From assembly GCA_016719485.1 (NCBI GenBank), contig JADJZB010000031.1, forward strand, positions 1 through 64,000: DNA of 64,000 nt. Direction: 5' to 3'. The notes beneath the pieces were generated by a model. That model saw nothing but the letters and a program-made list of their open reading frames with translations, did no database searches and was not told where the DNA came from. The translations under genes were made by a program, and so were the position numbers. Of this stretch, positions 1-7,954 are shown piece by piece (positions within the stretch are counted from its first letter, which is position 1; the number at the start of each line of letters is the position of its first letter). Source of the stretch: Holophagales bacterium. GTDB taxonomy: Bacteria; Acidobacteriota; Thermoanaerobaculia; UBA5066.

Positions 1-2011
1 AACCGGACTTGTGGATCTCACATCCGGCTCTTCGGGACACCGGGTCGGGGCTTCACGAGCCCTTATGCCGGTGCCGGGGCTTGCGCCCCCGCAGCTATCC
101 CAGTTCCAGCTCCAGAGGGAGCTGTACCGGGGCGAGCTCTCGCGCCCACCTTTGACGGCGCCACGCTTCAAGCGAGAACAGCCCCCGTTTCTCGAAGTAT
201 TCGTTCCGGAGGCTTTTCTGCACCGCCGCAGTTCGGCTCAGGTCCCAGAGGCGTCGTCGCCCCTCGTAGACCGTGCGCCAGGCCTTCTTCAGTGGACACC
301 CGAGCTTGATGAGTCGGCGCGCGATCGCGCGCTTGCTCCGCCAGTGCTTCAGCAGCACCGCGCGGAGTCGGCGCCTGATGTGGGCGTCCAGATTTCGTAG
401 CGTTCGTTCCGCTGTCTCTCGGTCACGATCCAAAGAACCCGATCCAGCCTTTAGGTACACGTTCAGTTCCCGCAGCGTCGTCCACAGCGACTGCCCCGGT
501 TCCGACGCGTCTTGCCGCGGATCTTCTCGTCCACGCGTTCTTTCGAACGCTTCGACAAGTCCACCTCCACGGTCCCGTCCTCAGGCTCGCGCCTGAGCCG
601 GAACCCCAGGAAGTGCCGTTTCCCCTGATTTCGCCACGGCGCTCTTGGCCAGGTTCACCTTCAGCCGGAGCTTGCGCTCGATGGAAGTCCCTGACGTTGG
701 CCATCACCCTTTCGCCTGCCCGTTGACTGCGAACATAGATGTTCTGGTCATCGGCATAGCGTACAAGCGGTGTCCTCGTCTCGAGCTCCCAGTCAGGCTC
801 GTCGAGCACGATGTTCGACAGCAGCGGCGAAAGCGGCCCGCCCTGCGGCGTCCCCTCTTCCGTCGTCACCACCACTCCGTCCGGCATCACCACCCGCGCT
901 TTCAGCATCCGTCCGATCAGCTCGATCAGCCGGTGATCCTTCACCAGCATTCCCAGCCGGGCCAACAATCGCTCCCAGTGAACCCGATCGAAGAACTTGT
1001 CCAGATCCAGGTCCACCACGATCTCGTAGCCCTCCTCCAGATGCCGCTTCGCTTCGGCGATCGCCGTGTGACAGCTCCTGCCCGGCCGGAAGCCATGGCT
1101 ACTCGGGTGAAACGTCGGCTCGTAATACGGACTGAGCACCTGCGCCACGGCCTGCTGCACGATCCGATCGATCACGTTCGGGATGCCAAGGCCCCTTTCG
1201 CCGCCTTCCCGTCTTCGGGATCCATACCCTCCGGATGTCTCCCGGTCGGTATTCCCCGTCCTCAGTTCGCGGCTCCAGCACCGGCACGATGGCATCCAGG
1301 CGCTGCTGCACCTGCTCCACCGTCTGCCGGTCGGTCCCGGGCGCCGTCGTTCGACGCCACTCTCCGAAACGCTTCCATCAGGTTCTCTTCTCGCGCCACC
1401 TCCTCGATCGTCATCGCGGGCAGGGCTCTTCCTGTCGTGCTCCTCGACTTCGGCACCGCGCACGGTTGAGGCTGGGGTCGGCCCCGGTCCCTCCCGCCGT
1501 CGTCCCCTTTCGGGCTCTCGGCTGTCTCGAGGATCAGTTCAAGCTGCTCTGCCTCTTCTCTGGCCGTGGTCCCCTTCCCTCCCCGCGCGCTCTCCCGCGC
1601 GGTTGAGGCCGCCTTTCGACGGCTTTCCGGTACAACGAGACCATCCGACTCCTCTCGTCCCTTCGTCATCTCGTTCTTTCGTTCTCGATGGCTACCGCCC
1701 ATCCGAATCGGATGCACGGAGGCCGAGAGGTCTCCCCGGGTAAGGGTCACGGAACTTCCCCCGGACCACCGTCGTCTCTACTCATTCCCGCCAACGGATA
1801 TTGGGCGTCGCATGCTGATGGTCAGCTTACCCACGGGCCTTAAGCCTCACAGACGCTTCGCTCTACGCTCAGTGCCGGGTTCCACCTCAGGCTTCCATCG
1901 GACGCCTTCTCCTCTCGTTGAACGACGCCCCTGCCTCCTCGGTGCTGGGTTCCCTCCGTCAGGGCCCCAAGAGGACTTCCACCTCCTGTTCCGCGCCCAT
2001 GCCGGGCGCAC
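1..2011 (-). mobile_element. Group IIC intron, outer copy (3' end cut by window edge)
   Basis: A second, nearly identical copy of the intron at 2012-4067, in the same orientation and abutting it with no spacer. Its 5' end, GTGCGCCCGG on the minus strand, starts at 2011, directly after the last base of the inner intron. Domain V occupies about 1-33, so only some 40 bases (domain VI and the 3' exon) are missing beyond the left edge. The reverse transcriptase inside is frame-shifted, so this copy could move only if helped in trans. Family assignment rests on the GTGCG start, a short domain V hairpin, the RT type and the attC context. It is probably the older insertion, because a new intron inserting at the same 5' exon pushes the resident copy outward. 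Confidence 0.85.
95..1669 (-). pseudogene. Group II intron reverse transcriptase, decayed copy
   Basis: This is the intron-encoded protein of the outer intron. It matches the intact copy at 2146-3726 along its whole length, but the reading frame is broken several times. The N-terminus (MTKGREESDG) lies in one frame down to about 1262, the fingers/palm including the YADD catalytic box lie in another (about 423-1463), and the maturase/C-terminal part lies in a third (95-460). The intact neighbour has one open frame over the same stretch, which gives a direct control. Frame disruptions near about 1320, 1230 and 440 look like single-base indels. A functional product is unlikely unless these are sequencing errors. 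Confidence 0.85.
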
Positions 2012-2085
2012 GTCGGGTAGCCAGGGGAGGTTGCCCTCCCCCAGCTCCCACGGAACCGGACTTGTGGATCTCACATCCGGCTCTT
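2012..2085 (-). ncRNA. Group II intron domains V and VI (catalytic RNA 3' end)
   Basis: Read on the minus strand, 2085-2052 folds as the short domain V hairpin. It begins GAGCCGGATG and closes with GTCCGGTTC around a GAGATCCACAA interior, the catalytic core of a group II ribozyme. It is followed by a second stem built on GGGGGAGG and CCTCCCC (domain VI), ending CTACCCGAC at 2012. The next base, 2011, is the G of the GTGCG start of the tandem copy, which fixes the 3' splice boundary. The same domain V is present at 1-33 in the outer copy. Confidence 0.75.
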
Positions 2086-2145
2086 CGGGACACCGGGGTC
2101 GGGGCCGAAGCCCTTATGCCGGTGCCAGGGCTTGCGCCCCCGCAG

Positions 2146-3726
2146 CTATCCCAGTTCCAGCCCCAGATTGAGCTGTACCGGGGCGAGCTCTCGTGCCCAC
2201 CTCTGTCCGTGCCATGCCGTCAGCGAGAACAGTCCCCGCTTTTCGAAGTATTCGTTTCGGAGACTCTTCTGCACCGCCGCAGTTCGGCTCAGGTCCCAGA
2301 GGCGTCGTCGCCCCTCGTAGACCGTTCGCCAGGCCTTCTTCGGTGGACACCCGAGCTTGATGAGTCGGCGCGCGATCGAGCGCTTGCTCCGCCAGTGCTT
2401 CAGCAGCACCGCACGGAGTCGGCGCCTGATGTGGGCATCCAGATTTCGTAGCGTTCGTTCCGCTGTCTCTCCGGTCACGATCCAGAAGAACCCGATCCAG
2501 CCTTTAAGGTACTCGTTCAGCTCCCGCAGCGTCGCCCACAGCGACTGCCCCCGGTTCCGTCGCGTCTTGTGGCGGATCTTCTCGTCCACGCGTTCCTTCG
2601 AACGCTTCGACAAGTCCACCTCCACGGCCCCGTCCTCAGGATCGCGCCTGAGCCGGAACCCTAGAAAGTGCCGCTCCTCTGGTTTCGCCACGGCGCTCTT
2701 GGCCAGGTTTACCTTCAGCCGAAGCTTGCGCTCGATGAAGTCCCTGACGTTGGCCATCACCCTTTCGCCTGCCCGCTGACTGCGAACATAGATGTTCTGG
2801 TCATCGGCATAGCGCACGAAGCGGTGTCCTCGTCTCGAAAGCTCCCAGTCGAGCTCGTCGAGCACGATGTTCGACAGCAGCGGCGAGAGCGGCCCGCCCT
2901 GTGGGGTCCCCTCTTCCGTCGTCACCACCACTCCGTCCGGCATCACCACTCGCGCTTTCAACATCCGTCGGATCAAGGCGATGAGCCGGTCATCTTTCAC
3001 CAGCTTCCCCAGCCGGGCCAGCAACCGCTCCCAGTGAACCCGATCGAAGAACTTGTCCAGATCCAGGTCCACCACGATCCCGTAGCCCTCCTCCAGATGC
3101 CGCTTCGCTTCGGCGATCGCCGTGTGACAGCTCCTGCCCGGCCGGAAACCATGGCTACTCGGGTGAAACGTCGGCTCGTAATGCGGACTGAGCACCTGCG
3201 CCACAGCCTGCTGCACGATCCGATCGATCACGTTCGGGATGCCAAGGCCCCTTTCGCCGCCTCCCGTCTTCGGGATCCATACCCTCCGGATGTCTCCCGG
3301 TCGGTATTCCCCCGTCGTCAGTTCGCGGCTCAACACCGGCACGATGGCATCCAGGCGCTGCTGCACCTGCTCCACCGTCTGCCGGTCCGGTCCCGGGGCA
3401 CCGTCGTTCGACGCCACTTTCCGAAACGCCTCCCTCAGGTTCTCTTCTCGCGCCACCTCCTCGATCGTCATCGCGGTCAGGGCTCTTCCTGTCGTGCTCC
3501 TCGACTTCGGCACCGCGCGCGGTTGAGGCTGGGGTCGGCCCCTGTCCCTTCCGCCGTCGTCCCCTTTCGGGCTCTCGGCTGTCTCGAGGATCAGTTCAAG
3601 CTGCTCTGCCACTTCTCTGGCCGTGGTCCCCTTCCCTCCCCGTCGGGTCGCCCCAACGGTTGAGGCCGCCTTTCGACGGCTTTGCGGTACAACGAGACCA
3701 TCCGACTCCTCTCGTCCCTTCGTCAT
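2146..3726 (-). CDS. ltrA: Group II intron-encoded reverse transcriptase/maturase
   Basis: A protein of about 526 residues encoded within intron domain IV. An in-frame ATG 33 codons upstream (3825) would extend it, but MTKGREES at 3726 matches the conserved start in both copies. RT blocks are clear: the palm motif IVVDLDLDKFFD, the TPQGGPLSPLLSNIVLDELD block and catalytic YADD in RYADDQNIYV, followed by the thumb/maturase X domain (GWIGFFW, then a basic C-terminus). There is no C-terminal HNH endonuclease domain, as expected for class IIC. It should bind its intron RNA, help splicing, and copy the intron after reverse splicing into single-stranded or hairpin attC DNA. Confidence 0.9.
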   Translation of the reverse strand: MTKGREESDGLVVPQSRRKAASTVGATRRGGKGTTAREVAEQLELILETAESPKGDDGGRDRGRPQPQPRAVPKSRSTTGRALTAMTIEEVAREENLREAFRKVASNDGAPGPDRQTVEQVQQRLDAIVPVLSRELTTGEYRPGDIRRVWIPKTGGGERGLGIPNVIDRIVQQAVAQVLSPHYEPTFHPSSHGFRPGRSCHTAIAEAKRHLEEGYGIVVDLDLDKFFDRVHWERLLARLGKLVKDDRLIALIRRMLKARVVMPDGVVVTTEEGTPQGGPLSPLLSNIVLDELDWELSRRGHRFVRYADDQNIYVRSQRAGERVMANVRDFIERKLRLKVNLAKSAVAKPEERHFLGFRLRRDPEDGAVEVDLSKRSKERVDEKIRHKTRRNRGQSLWATLRELNEYLKGWIGFFWIVTGETAERTLRNLDAHIRRRLRAVLLKHWRSKRSIARRLIKLGCPPKKAWRTVYEGRRRLWDLSRTAAVQKSLRNEYFEKRGLFSLTAWHGQRWARELAPVQLNLGLELG

Positions 3727-4067
3727 CTCGTCCTTTCGTCCTCGACAACTACCGCCCATCCGAATCGGATGCACGGAGGCCGAGAGGTCTCCCCGGGTAA
3801 GAACGCGGAACTTCCCCCGGATCACCGTCGTCTCTACTCGTTCCCGCCGACGGATACTGGGCCTGGCATGCTGATGGTCAGCTCACCCACGGGCCACAAG
3901 CCTCACAGACGCTTCGCTCTACGCTCGGTGCCGGGTTTCACCTCAGGCTTCCATCGGACGCCTTCTCCTCTCGTTGAACAACGCCCCTGCCTCGTCGGTG
4001 TTGGGTTCCCTCCGTCAGGGCCCCAAGAGGACTTCCACCTCCTGTTCCGCGCCCATGCCGGGCGCAC

Positions 4068-4113
4068 CATGCAGCGGACTCGCTACGCTCGCCGCTGATG
4101 CCAGACGTTAGCG
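4068..4113 (+). repeat. attC site, left part removed by group II intron insertion
   Basis: This segment reads CATGCAGCGGACTCGC, then a mirror arm GCCGCTGATGCC, and ends with GTTAGCG at 4107-4113, matching the right four fifths of the other attC sites. The R'' core and the next few bases are missing because the group IIC intron starts at 4067. Those bases should reappear beyond the 3' end of the outer intron, left of the window. R' is slightly off consensus (GTTAGCG rather than GTTAGGC). Confidence 0.8.
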
Positions 4114-4275
4114 CCGCGCCCGGCACACCCACGAAATCAATCACCTACCGCGGTGGTTCCTCGTCACCGCTTCGCATCCCGCGGCACTGGGTCGAGGGGG
4201 TACGAGGAGGACGGAGGCGGCACCTTCTTTACGAGACCGTCCTGACTCCGGCACTCCGGGACGTGTCAACGACTT
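4114..4275 (+). other. Left remnant of a cassette cut by the IS3-family element
   Basis: These 160 bases between the attC core and the IS end hold an open plus-strand frame (from 4098 up to the IS) with no recognisable domain. The sequence resumes at 5900 beyond the IS, but the two sides do not join in one frame, so no gene can be reconstructed. Confidence 0.4.
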
Positions 4276-4296
4276 TGAGACAGCGACGGGTCGAAT

Positions 4297-5304
4297 TTAC
4301 TGAACAGCTGGTTCCTTCTCGATGGGCTCGTTCTTCGGGGGGTTGATCCAGGCGGCGGACGGCAGAGCGGGTGGTGTCGGCGGCTTGCTGACGAAGCGTT
4401 CCGGGTGGGCCGCGTAGGCGTCGGAGAGGACGGACTGGCGCTGGGCGAGCAGGTCGGCGGCGCGGCCGTAGTGGACGCTCTCCGGGGTGAGCAGCCCGAT
4501 GCCGGAGTGGCGATGCTCAGCGTTGTACCAGGGGAAGAAGCTCCGGCAGAAGGAGCGGGCGTCCTGGATCGAGCCGAAGCGGCCGGGGAAGTCGGGACGG
4601 TACTTGAGAGTGCGGAAATGGCTCTCGGAGAAGGGATTGTCGTCGGAGACGTGAGGGCGACTATGTGTCTTTGTGACACCAAGATCCGAGAGGAGCAGTG
4701 CCACGGCCTTGGACTTCATCGAGGTGCCGCGATCGGCGTGGAGGGTGAGTTGGCCGGGCGGGATGCAGTGCTTGGCGCAGGTCTGGTCGATGAGCTGATT
4801 GGCGAGAGTGGCCGACTCGCCGTCGGCGACCATCCAGCCCACCACGTAGCGGCTGAAAATGTCGAGGATCACGTAGAGGTAGAAGTACGTCCATTTCGCC
4901 GGGCCGAGCAGCTTGGTGATGTCCCAGCTCCAGACCTCGTTGGGTGCCAGGGCGAGGAGCTCGGGCTTCTTGTAGGCGGGGTGGCGCAGCTGGTCGCGGC
5001 GTTCGCGAACTTCCAGGGCGTCGTCGAGGATGCGGTACATCGTGCGAGGCGAGCAGAGGTAGGTGCCCTGGTCCAGAAGCGTTGCCCAGACCTCTGCGGG
5101 CGCCTTGTCGACGAAGGCCTCGCAGTGGAGGGTGTCCAGGACGACCTGGCGCTCGGCGGCGCTGAGTGCGCGATCGGGAGTGGGGCGCTCCCTGGCCGGC
5201 GGCTGCGGTTGCAGGCCGCGGTAGTACGAGGCTCGGGCCAGGCCCAGCGCATCGCAGGCACGGGCCGTCCCGACGGCCAGGGAGAGATCGCTGACGGCGG
5301 GCAT
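4297..5304 (-). CDS. IS3-family transposase OrfB (DDE integrase core)
   Basis: About 335 residues from the ATG at 5304, which overlaps the OrfA stop as TGATG. The N-terminus holds the HTH_21-type region (ARASYYRGL, then CSPRTMYRIL). The retroviral integrase-like core carries the DDE triad: WSWDITKLLG (Asp), LTLHADRGTSM (Asp) and DNPFSESHFRTLKY (Glu). It catalyses strand cutting and transfer. The active protein is probably the OrfAB fusion made by -1 frameshifting at the A8 run in orfA. The same frame stays open upstream to 5604, which allows such a fusion. Confidence 0.88.
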   Translation of the reverse strand: MPAVSDLSLAVGTARACDALGLARASYYRGLQPQPPARERPTPDRALSAAERQVVLDTLHCEAFVDKAPAEVWATLLDQGTYLCSPRTMYRILDDALEVRERRDQLRHPAYKKPELLALAPNEVWSWDITKLLGPAKWTYFYLYVILDIFSRYVVGWMVADGESATLANQLIDQTCAKHCIPPGQLTLHADRGTSMKSKAVALLLSDLGVTKTHSRPHVSDDNPFSESHFRTLKYRPDFPGRFGSIQDARSFCRSFFPWYNAEHRHSGIGLLTPESVHYGRAADLLAQRQSVLSDAYAAHPERFVSKPPTPPALPSAAWINPPKNEPIEKEPAVQ

Positions 5305-5843
5305 CAGTCGTTGCCTTCGGTCTTCGGGGCGCTCAGCGGCACGCCCAGGAGCAGCGAGACTTTTTTTTGGACGTCGATGATGATCTCGGCCGTGCGCAGG
5401 CGCTCCTCGAGCCGCCGTTTGTCGCGCTCGAGCTCTGCAACGCGTACGGCCATGGCGTCGACGACCTTCTGTTTTCGTCCGCGTTTCCTTGGGGTCAGCC
5501 CGGCGATCGTGGCCTGTTCGCGCTGCCGCCGCCATTCCGTCAGGTGGGAGGAGAACAGGCCCTCGCGCCGGAGCAAGACACCCACGGTGCCGGACGCCGA
5601 GCACGCGTCGGCCTCTTCGAGGATCCGCTTCTTGTACTCGGCGGTGAATGTCCGGCGCCTCGGGCGATCCGTCGGGACCTCGGGGTCGGGAGGCGGTGCG
5701 GCGGGACTCGCGGGCAGGGGGGGCGGCGCGGCCGTCGTGGGGGCCGAGCTACGCTCCGGCTCCCTCCGGTCGCCTACGCTCCGCTCGGCCCCCACGACGG
5801 GGTCGGGCACGGCCCTGGGGAGGTGTCTCTGTACCTTGCTCAT
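5304..5843 (-). CDS. IS3-family transposase OrfA (HTH, leucine zipper)
   Basis: 179 residues, longer than a usual OrfA (about 90-120). The helix-turn-helix region (TAEYKKRILEEADAC to SHLTEWRRQRE, residues about 69-106) binds the terminal repeats. It is followed by a heptad-rich coiled coil (VAELERDKRRLEERLRTAE) that mediates multimerisation. The first 60 or so residues are a proline/alanine-rich extension, and part of that extension is encoded by a long palindrome at 5732-5800. The A8 slippery run lies near the C-terminus. Confidence 0.85.
   Translation of the reverse strand: MSKVQRHLPRAVPDPVVGAERSVGDRREPERSSAPTTAAPPPLPASPAAPPPDPEVPTDRPRRRTFTAEYKKRILEEADACSASGTVGVLLRREGLFSSHLTEWRRQREQATIAGLTPRKRGRKQKVVDAMAVRVAELERDKRRLEERLRTAEIIIDVQKKVSLLLGVPLSAPKTEGND
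5361..5368 (-). promoter_or_regulatory. Probable -1 ribosomal frameshift site (A8 run)
   Basis: The minus strand reads CAAAAAAAAGTC inside the VQKKVS codons of orfA. Slippage by -1 here joins OrfA to the frame that contains OrfB (continuing KKSLAAPGRAAERP), the standard way IS3 elements make their active transposase. The codons and the open -1 frame are seen directly; actual slippage is inferred. Confidence 0.6.
5732..5800. repeat. Long palindromic insert inside IS3 orfA
   Basis: A perfect 17-bp inverted repeat, CCGTCGTGGGGGCCGAG (5732-5748) and its complement (5784-5800), flanks a 35-base centre that itself repeats CTACGCTCCG. It stays in frame and codes for residues around GAERSVGDRREPERSSAP in the N-terminal extension of OrfA. 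It resembles small in-frame palindromic elements rather than normal transposase sequence. Confidence 0.65.
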
Positions 5844-5948
5844 TCATCATCTCTCCCCGCCCTCGTTCTACAGTAATTACCAGGGGGGTCGGTGTCTCAC
5901 GCACGTTGGCACAGAGGGCCCGCGGGCACGGGAGGGCCAACGTTTCAA

Positions 5949-6188
5949 ATGGGCGTCTCCGGTCCAGAGACGCTATACCTTGGCGGAAGTGTCGGGACTG
6001 TCAGTGCGCTGCGCCTAACCCAAGTGAATCTAAGCAATCCCGCCTATGTCGAGCGTTACTACTACGCCAGGCCTTGGGGAATGGTATTTTACGAGTTGGT
6101 CGACGACGGCGTCGTGACCTACTCTGAGACACTGAACACGCTCTGGCCTAATCAGCCGGTGCTTTTACTGCCATGCAACAAGCCCTAA
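5949..6188 (+). CDS. Hypothetical protein or C-terminal fragment
   Basis: An open frame of 79 codons from an ATG at 5949, 49 bases right of the IS3-family end. The protein (for example LTQVNLSNPAYVERYYYARP and WGMVFYELVDDG) has natural-looking composition, unlike the out-of-frame alternatives, but no family is recognised. The frame is also open back to the IS junction, so this may be the tail of a longer cassette gene truncated by the insertion. No clear Shine-Dalgarno is seen. Confidence 0.35.
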   Translation: MGVSGPETLYLGGSVGTVSALRLTQVNLSNPAYVERYYYARPWGMVFYELVDDGVVTYSETLNTLWPNQPVLLLPCNKP

Positions 6189-6498
6189 TAGGGGAACGCC
6201 TTCCTGCACCAATGGATGAGGACCTCCGAACCCACCCCAAAGGGACACCGTACGTGCGTGTCCTTTCGCTGAACTCCCTCTGAAGTGCGGCCGGGATAGA
6301 ATCCGATAAAGGCACCATGCAACAACGCTTTCTCGCCGAAATCCGCACGCTCCATGCTTGGTTCAATCGGACGCGAAGAGGCTTAGGCGAGGGACTGGAT
6401 GCCTGAAGGCCGGAGAGCGACGAATAGTGAGCCTTCGACCGCCGGTGCGGTAGGCAAACACTCTTCTGAACGCTTCCGGCGGTCACAATGGAAATGGT
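6189..6498. other. Stretch with no recognisable gene
   Basis: About 310 bases between the short frame and the GT-C gene. The only long frame is on the minus strand and has the arginine/serine-rich look of a shadow. An 8-bp inverted repeat (ACCGCCGG at about 6438, CCGGCGGT at about 6477) is present, but no attC core pair is found, so it is not counted as a cassette boundary. Confidence 0.4.
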
Positions 6499-7837
6499 AT
6501 GCGTGACTGTCGAAGCGCCGGAAGCCCCTTGGATCTTGACGGCAGATTCACGAATCGCTGGATGGCCGCCTTCCTCCTGGCAGCGTGCGCCTTTTGCGTT
6601 TCCACACTGACACTTTCGATGATCCGGGGACAGTCCTCCGCCCTGATCGTGGGCGACGGCGCACAGTACTATGCCTGGACACGGTCGACTATTCTCGACG
6701 GGGACGTGGACTTCCGCAATGACTACAGCTTGTTGTATCCACCGGATCCCCTTCCTCCCGAGGTTGACCAGCTAACCCCCGCCGGGCTGATCGTAAACAA
6801 GTACCCGTCGGGATGGCGCTCTTGGAAACGCCCGGCCTACTACTGGGCCACGGAATAGCTCTCGTCGTTGGCGCCTGGCCCACCAACGGCGCATCCGCAC
6901 CGTACCAGCTATCAGTCACGCTATCGCTTGCCGTGTTCTACCTATACAGCATCTACCTTCTCTATCTTGCCGCCCGCCGCTTCGGCGCACCTGCCCCGGC
7001 GGCGGGTTTGTTCTGTTCGGCTATGCTTGTCGCTACGAACCTCTGGCACTATGTTGTCAAGGAACCGGCAATGGCACATGGGGCGGGACTGGCGCTCTGC
7101 TGTGTTGTGCTCTTCCTCCTGAGCGGGTGGCCGTCGCGCTGGGAGGAGATTGGAAGCGGGTCTCTCATTCTGGTCGGCGTTTCCGCTGGGATGCTGTTTC
7201 TCGTGCGCAACACGAACATGGTTCTTGCTCCGATACTCGCCACTCTAGTCTTTCGAGGACGTTCCGTCGCCCCCGTCCTGTGTTCCTAATGACCGCGTCC
7301 GCGCTCGTCGTGGCTAGCCTTCAACCACTGGCGCTGTACTCTCTCTGGGGGAACCACGGCTCCTACCGTATCCAGCAGAGTCTTTCGCAGGCGGGTGGAG
7401 CGGCGTTCTGGGAACCCCTCGTTCCCGACCGTCACGGGCTTTTCGTGTATCACCCGTGGTACGTAGTTCTTCTCGGCCTCTGCCTTGCAGCGCTCTTCGA
7501 TAGCTCTCTCCGCGCCCTCGCAGCTGGGTCTGTCGCGTCCTTTGTTCTTCTTGTGTTAGTGAACGGCAGTTGGTGGTGCTGGTGGTTTGGAGATTCATTT
7601 GGAAACCGTGCGTTCATTGAATCGCTCCCGTGCCTTACCCTTATCAGCGCCCTTCGCTTTCCACGCTTGGCGCTGCGGCGCGCCTCCGTTCAAGCGCTCC
7701 GGGTTGTACTCGTGGGAACCATTCTCTTGAATGCGCTTCTATGGGTTGGTTACCTCTTCCGCCGATTTCCTCCAGAGGGTCTCCACACGAAGGCAGAGGC
7801 CTACTTCTGGCTTCTGCGTTCAAATGTATCGGACTAG
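6499..7837 (+). pseudogene. GT-C-like polytopic membrane protein, two frameshifts
   Basis: Three successive plus-strand frames join into one protein of about 445 residues. The first frame (6499 to about 6808) has a first membrane helix and then GDGAQYYAWTRSTILDGD, a loop typical of GT-C membrane glycosyltransferases of the mannosyltransferase type. The second (from MALLETPGLLLGHG, about 6813, to about 7270) and third (from FLMTASALVVAS to 7837) carry hydrophobic helices. Both breaks sit at C runs (CCCGTCGGG near 6806, CCCCC near 7276), so one base each restores the frame. It is the main gene of the cassette closed by attC 7891-7947. Its sugar substrate cannot be told. Confidence 0.65.
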
Positions 7838-7890
7838 ACCGGACTAGACCGGGGAAAAGCACCAGGTAGCGTGGCATCCGTTGACACATA

Positions 7891-7947
7891 GCCTAACCCG
7901 GCGTCCAGCGGACTCGCTGCGCTCGCCGCTGACGCCCACGGTTAGGA
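7891..7947 (+). repeat. attC recombination site 1 (57 bp)
   Basis: R'' GCCTAAC (7891-7897) and R' GTTAGGA (7941-7947) bracket two complementary arms (GGCGTCCAGCGGACTCGC and GCTCGCCGCTGACGCC) with a small unpaired difference, the hallmark fold of an attC bottom strand. The predicted exchange point is between G7941 and T7942. The R' end continues as GTTAGGAGGC, so the site also provides a Shine-Dalgarno for the next cassette gene. Confidence 0.9.
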
Positions 7948-7954
7948 GGCTTCC

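Larger units (their letters stand above)
2012..4067 (-). mobile_element. Group IIC-attC intron, inner copy (complete, about 2.06 kb)
   Basis: A complete retroelement of 2056 bases. Its 5' end (GTGCGCCC at 4067 reading leftward) directly follows an attC hairpin sequence on the minus strand (4068-4113), and its 3' end is set by domain V/VI at 2012-2085. Group IIC introns use a stem-loop plus a short base-paired sequence as target and often sit in integron attC sites. This context and the RT without an endonuclease domain place it in that group. The insertion point is after CTGCATG of the attC bottom strand, seven bases short of the R'' core. The intact RT and position next to the exon suggest it is the younger of the two copies. 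Confidence 0.85.
4276..5899 (-). mobile_element. IS3-family insertion sequence (1624 bp)
   Basis: The ends are imperfect inverted repeats beginning TGAGACAGCGAC at 4276 (plus strand) and TGAGACACCGAC at 5899 (minus strand), with a second matching block AATTACTG / AATTTACTG further in. Inside are two overlapping leftward transposase frames. The stop codon of the second frame (4297-4299) lies within the inverted repeat. No target duplication is evident: ACTT flanks the left end and CGCA the right. The element interrupts the first cassette of the array. Confidence 0.85.

Noticed and set aside
423..1463. Longest minus-strand frame of the outer intron as a separate gene
   Set aside because: It is one of several frame fragments of a single broken reverse transcriptase, shown by alignment with the intact copy at 2146-3726.
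5999..6026. GCCTAACCC near 6021 as a possible extra attC
   Set aside because: Only one core-like 7-mer is present. No mirrored arms and no GTTRRRY partner follow within 150 bases.
6148..6486. Minus-strand frame of 112 codons in the empty stretch
   Set aside because: Serine/arginine-rich composition, no start signal, no domain, and it opposes cassette orientation.
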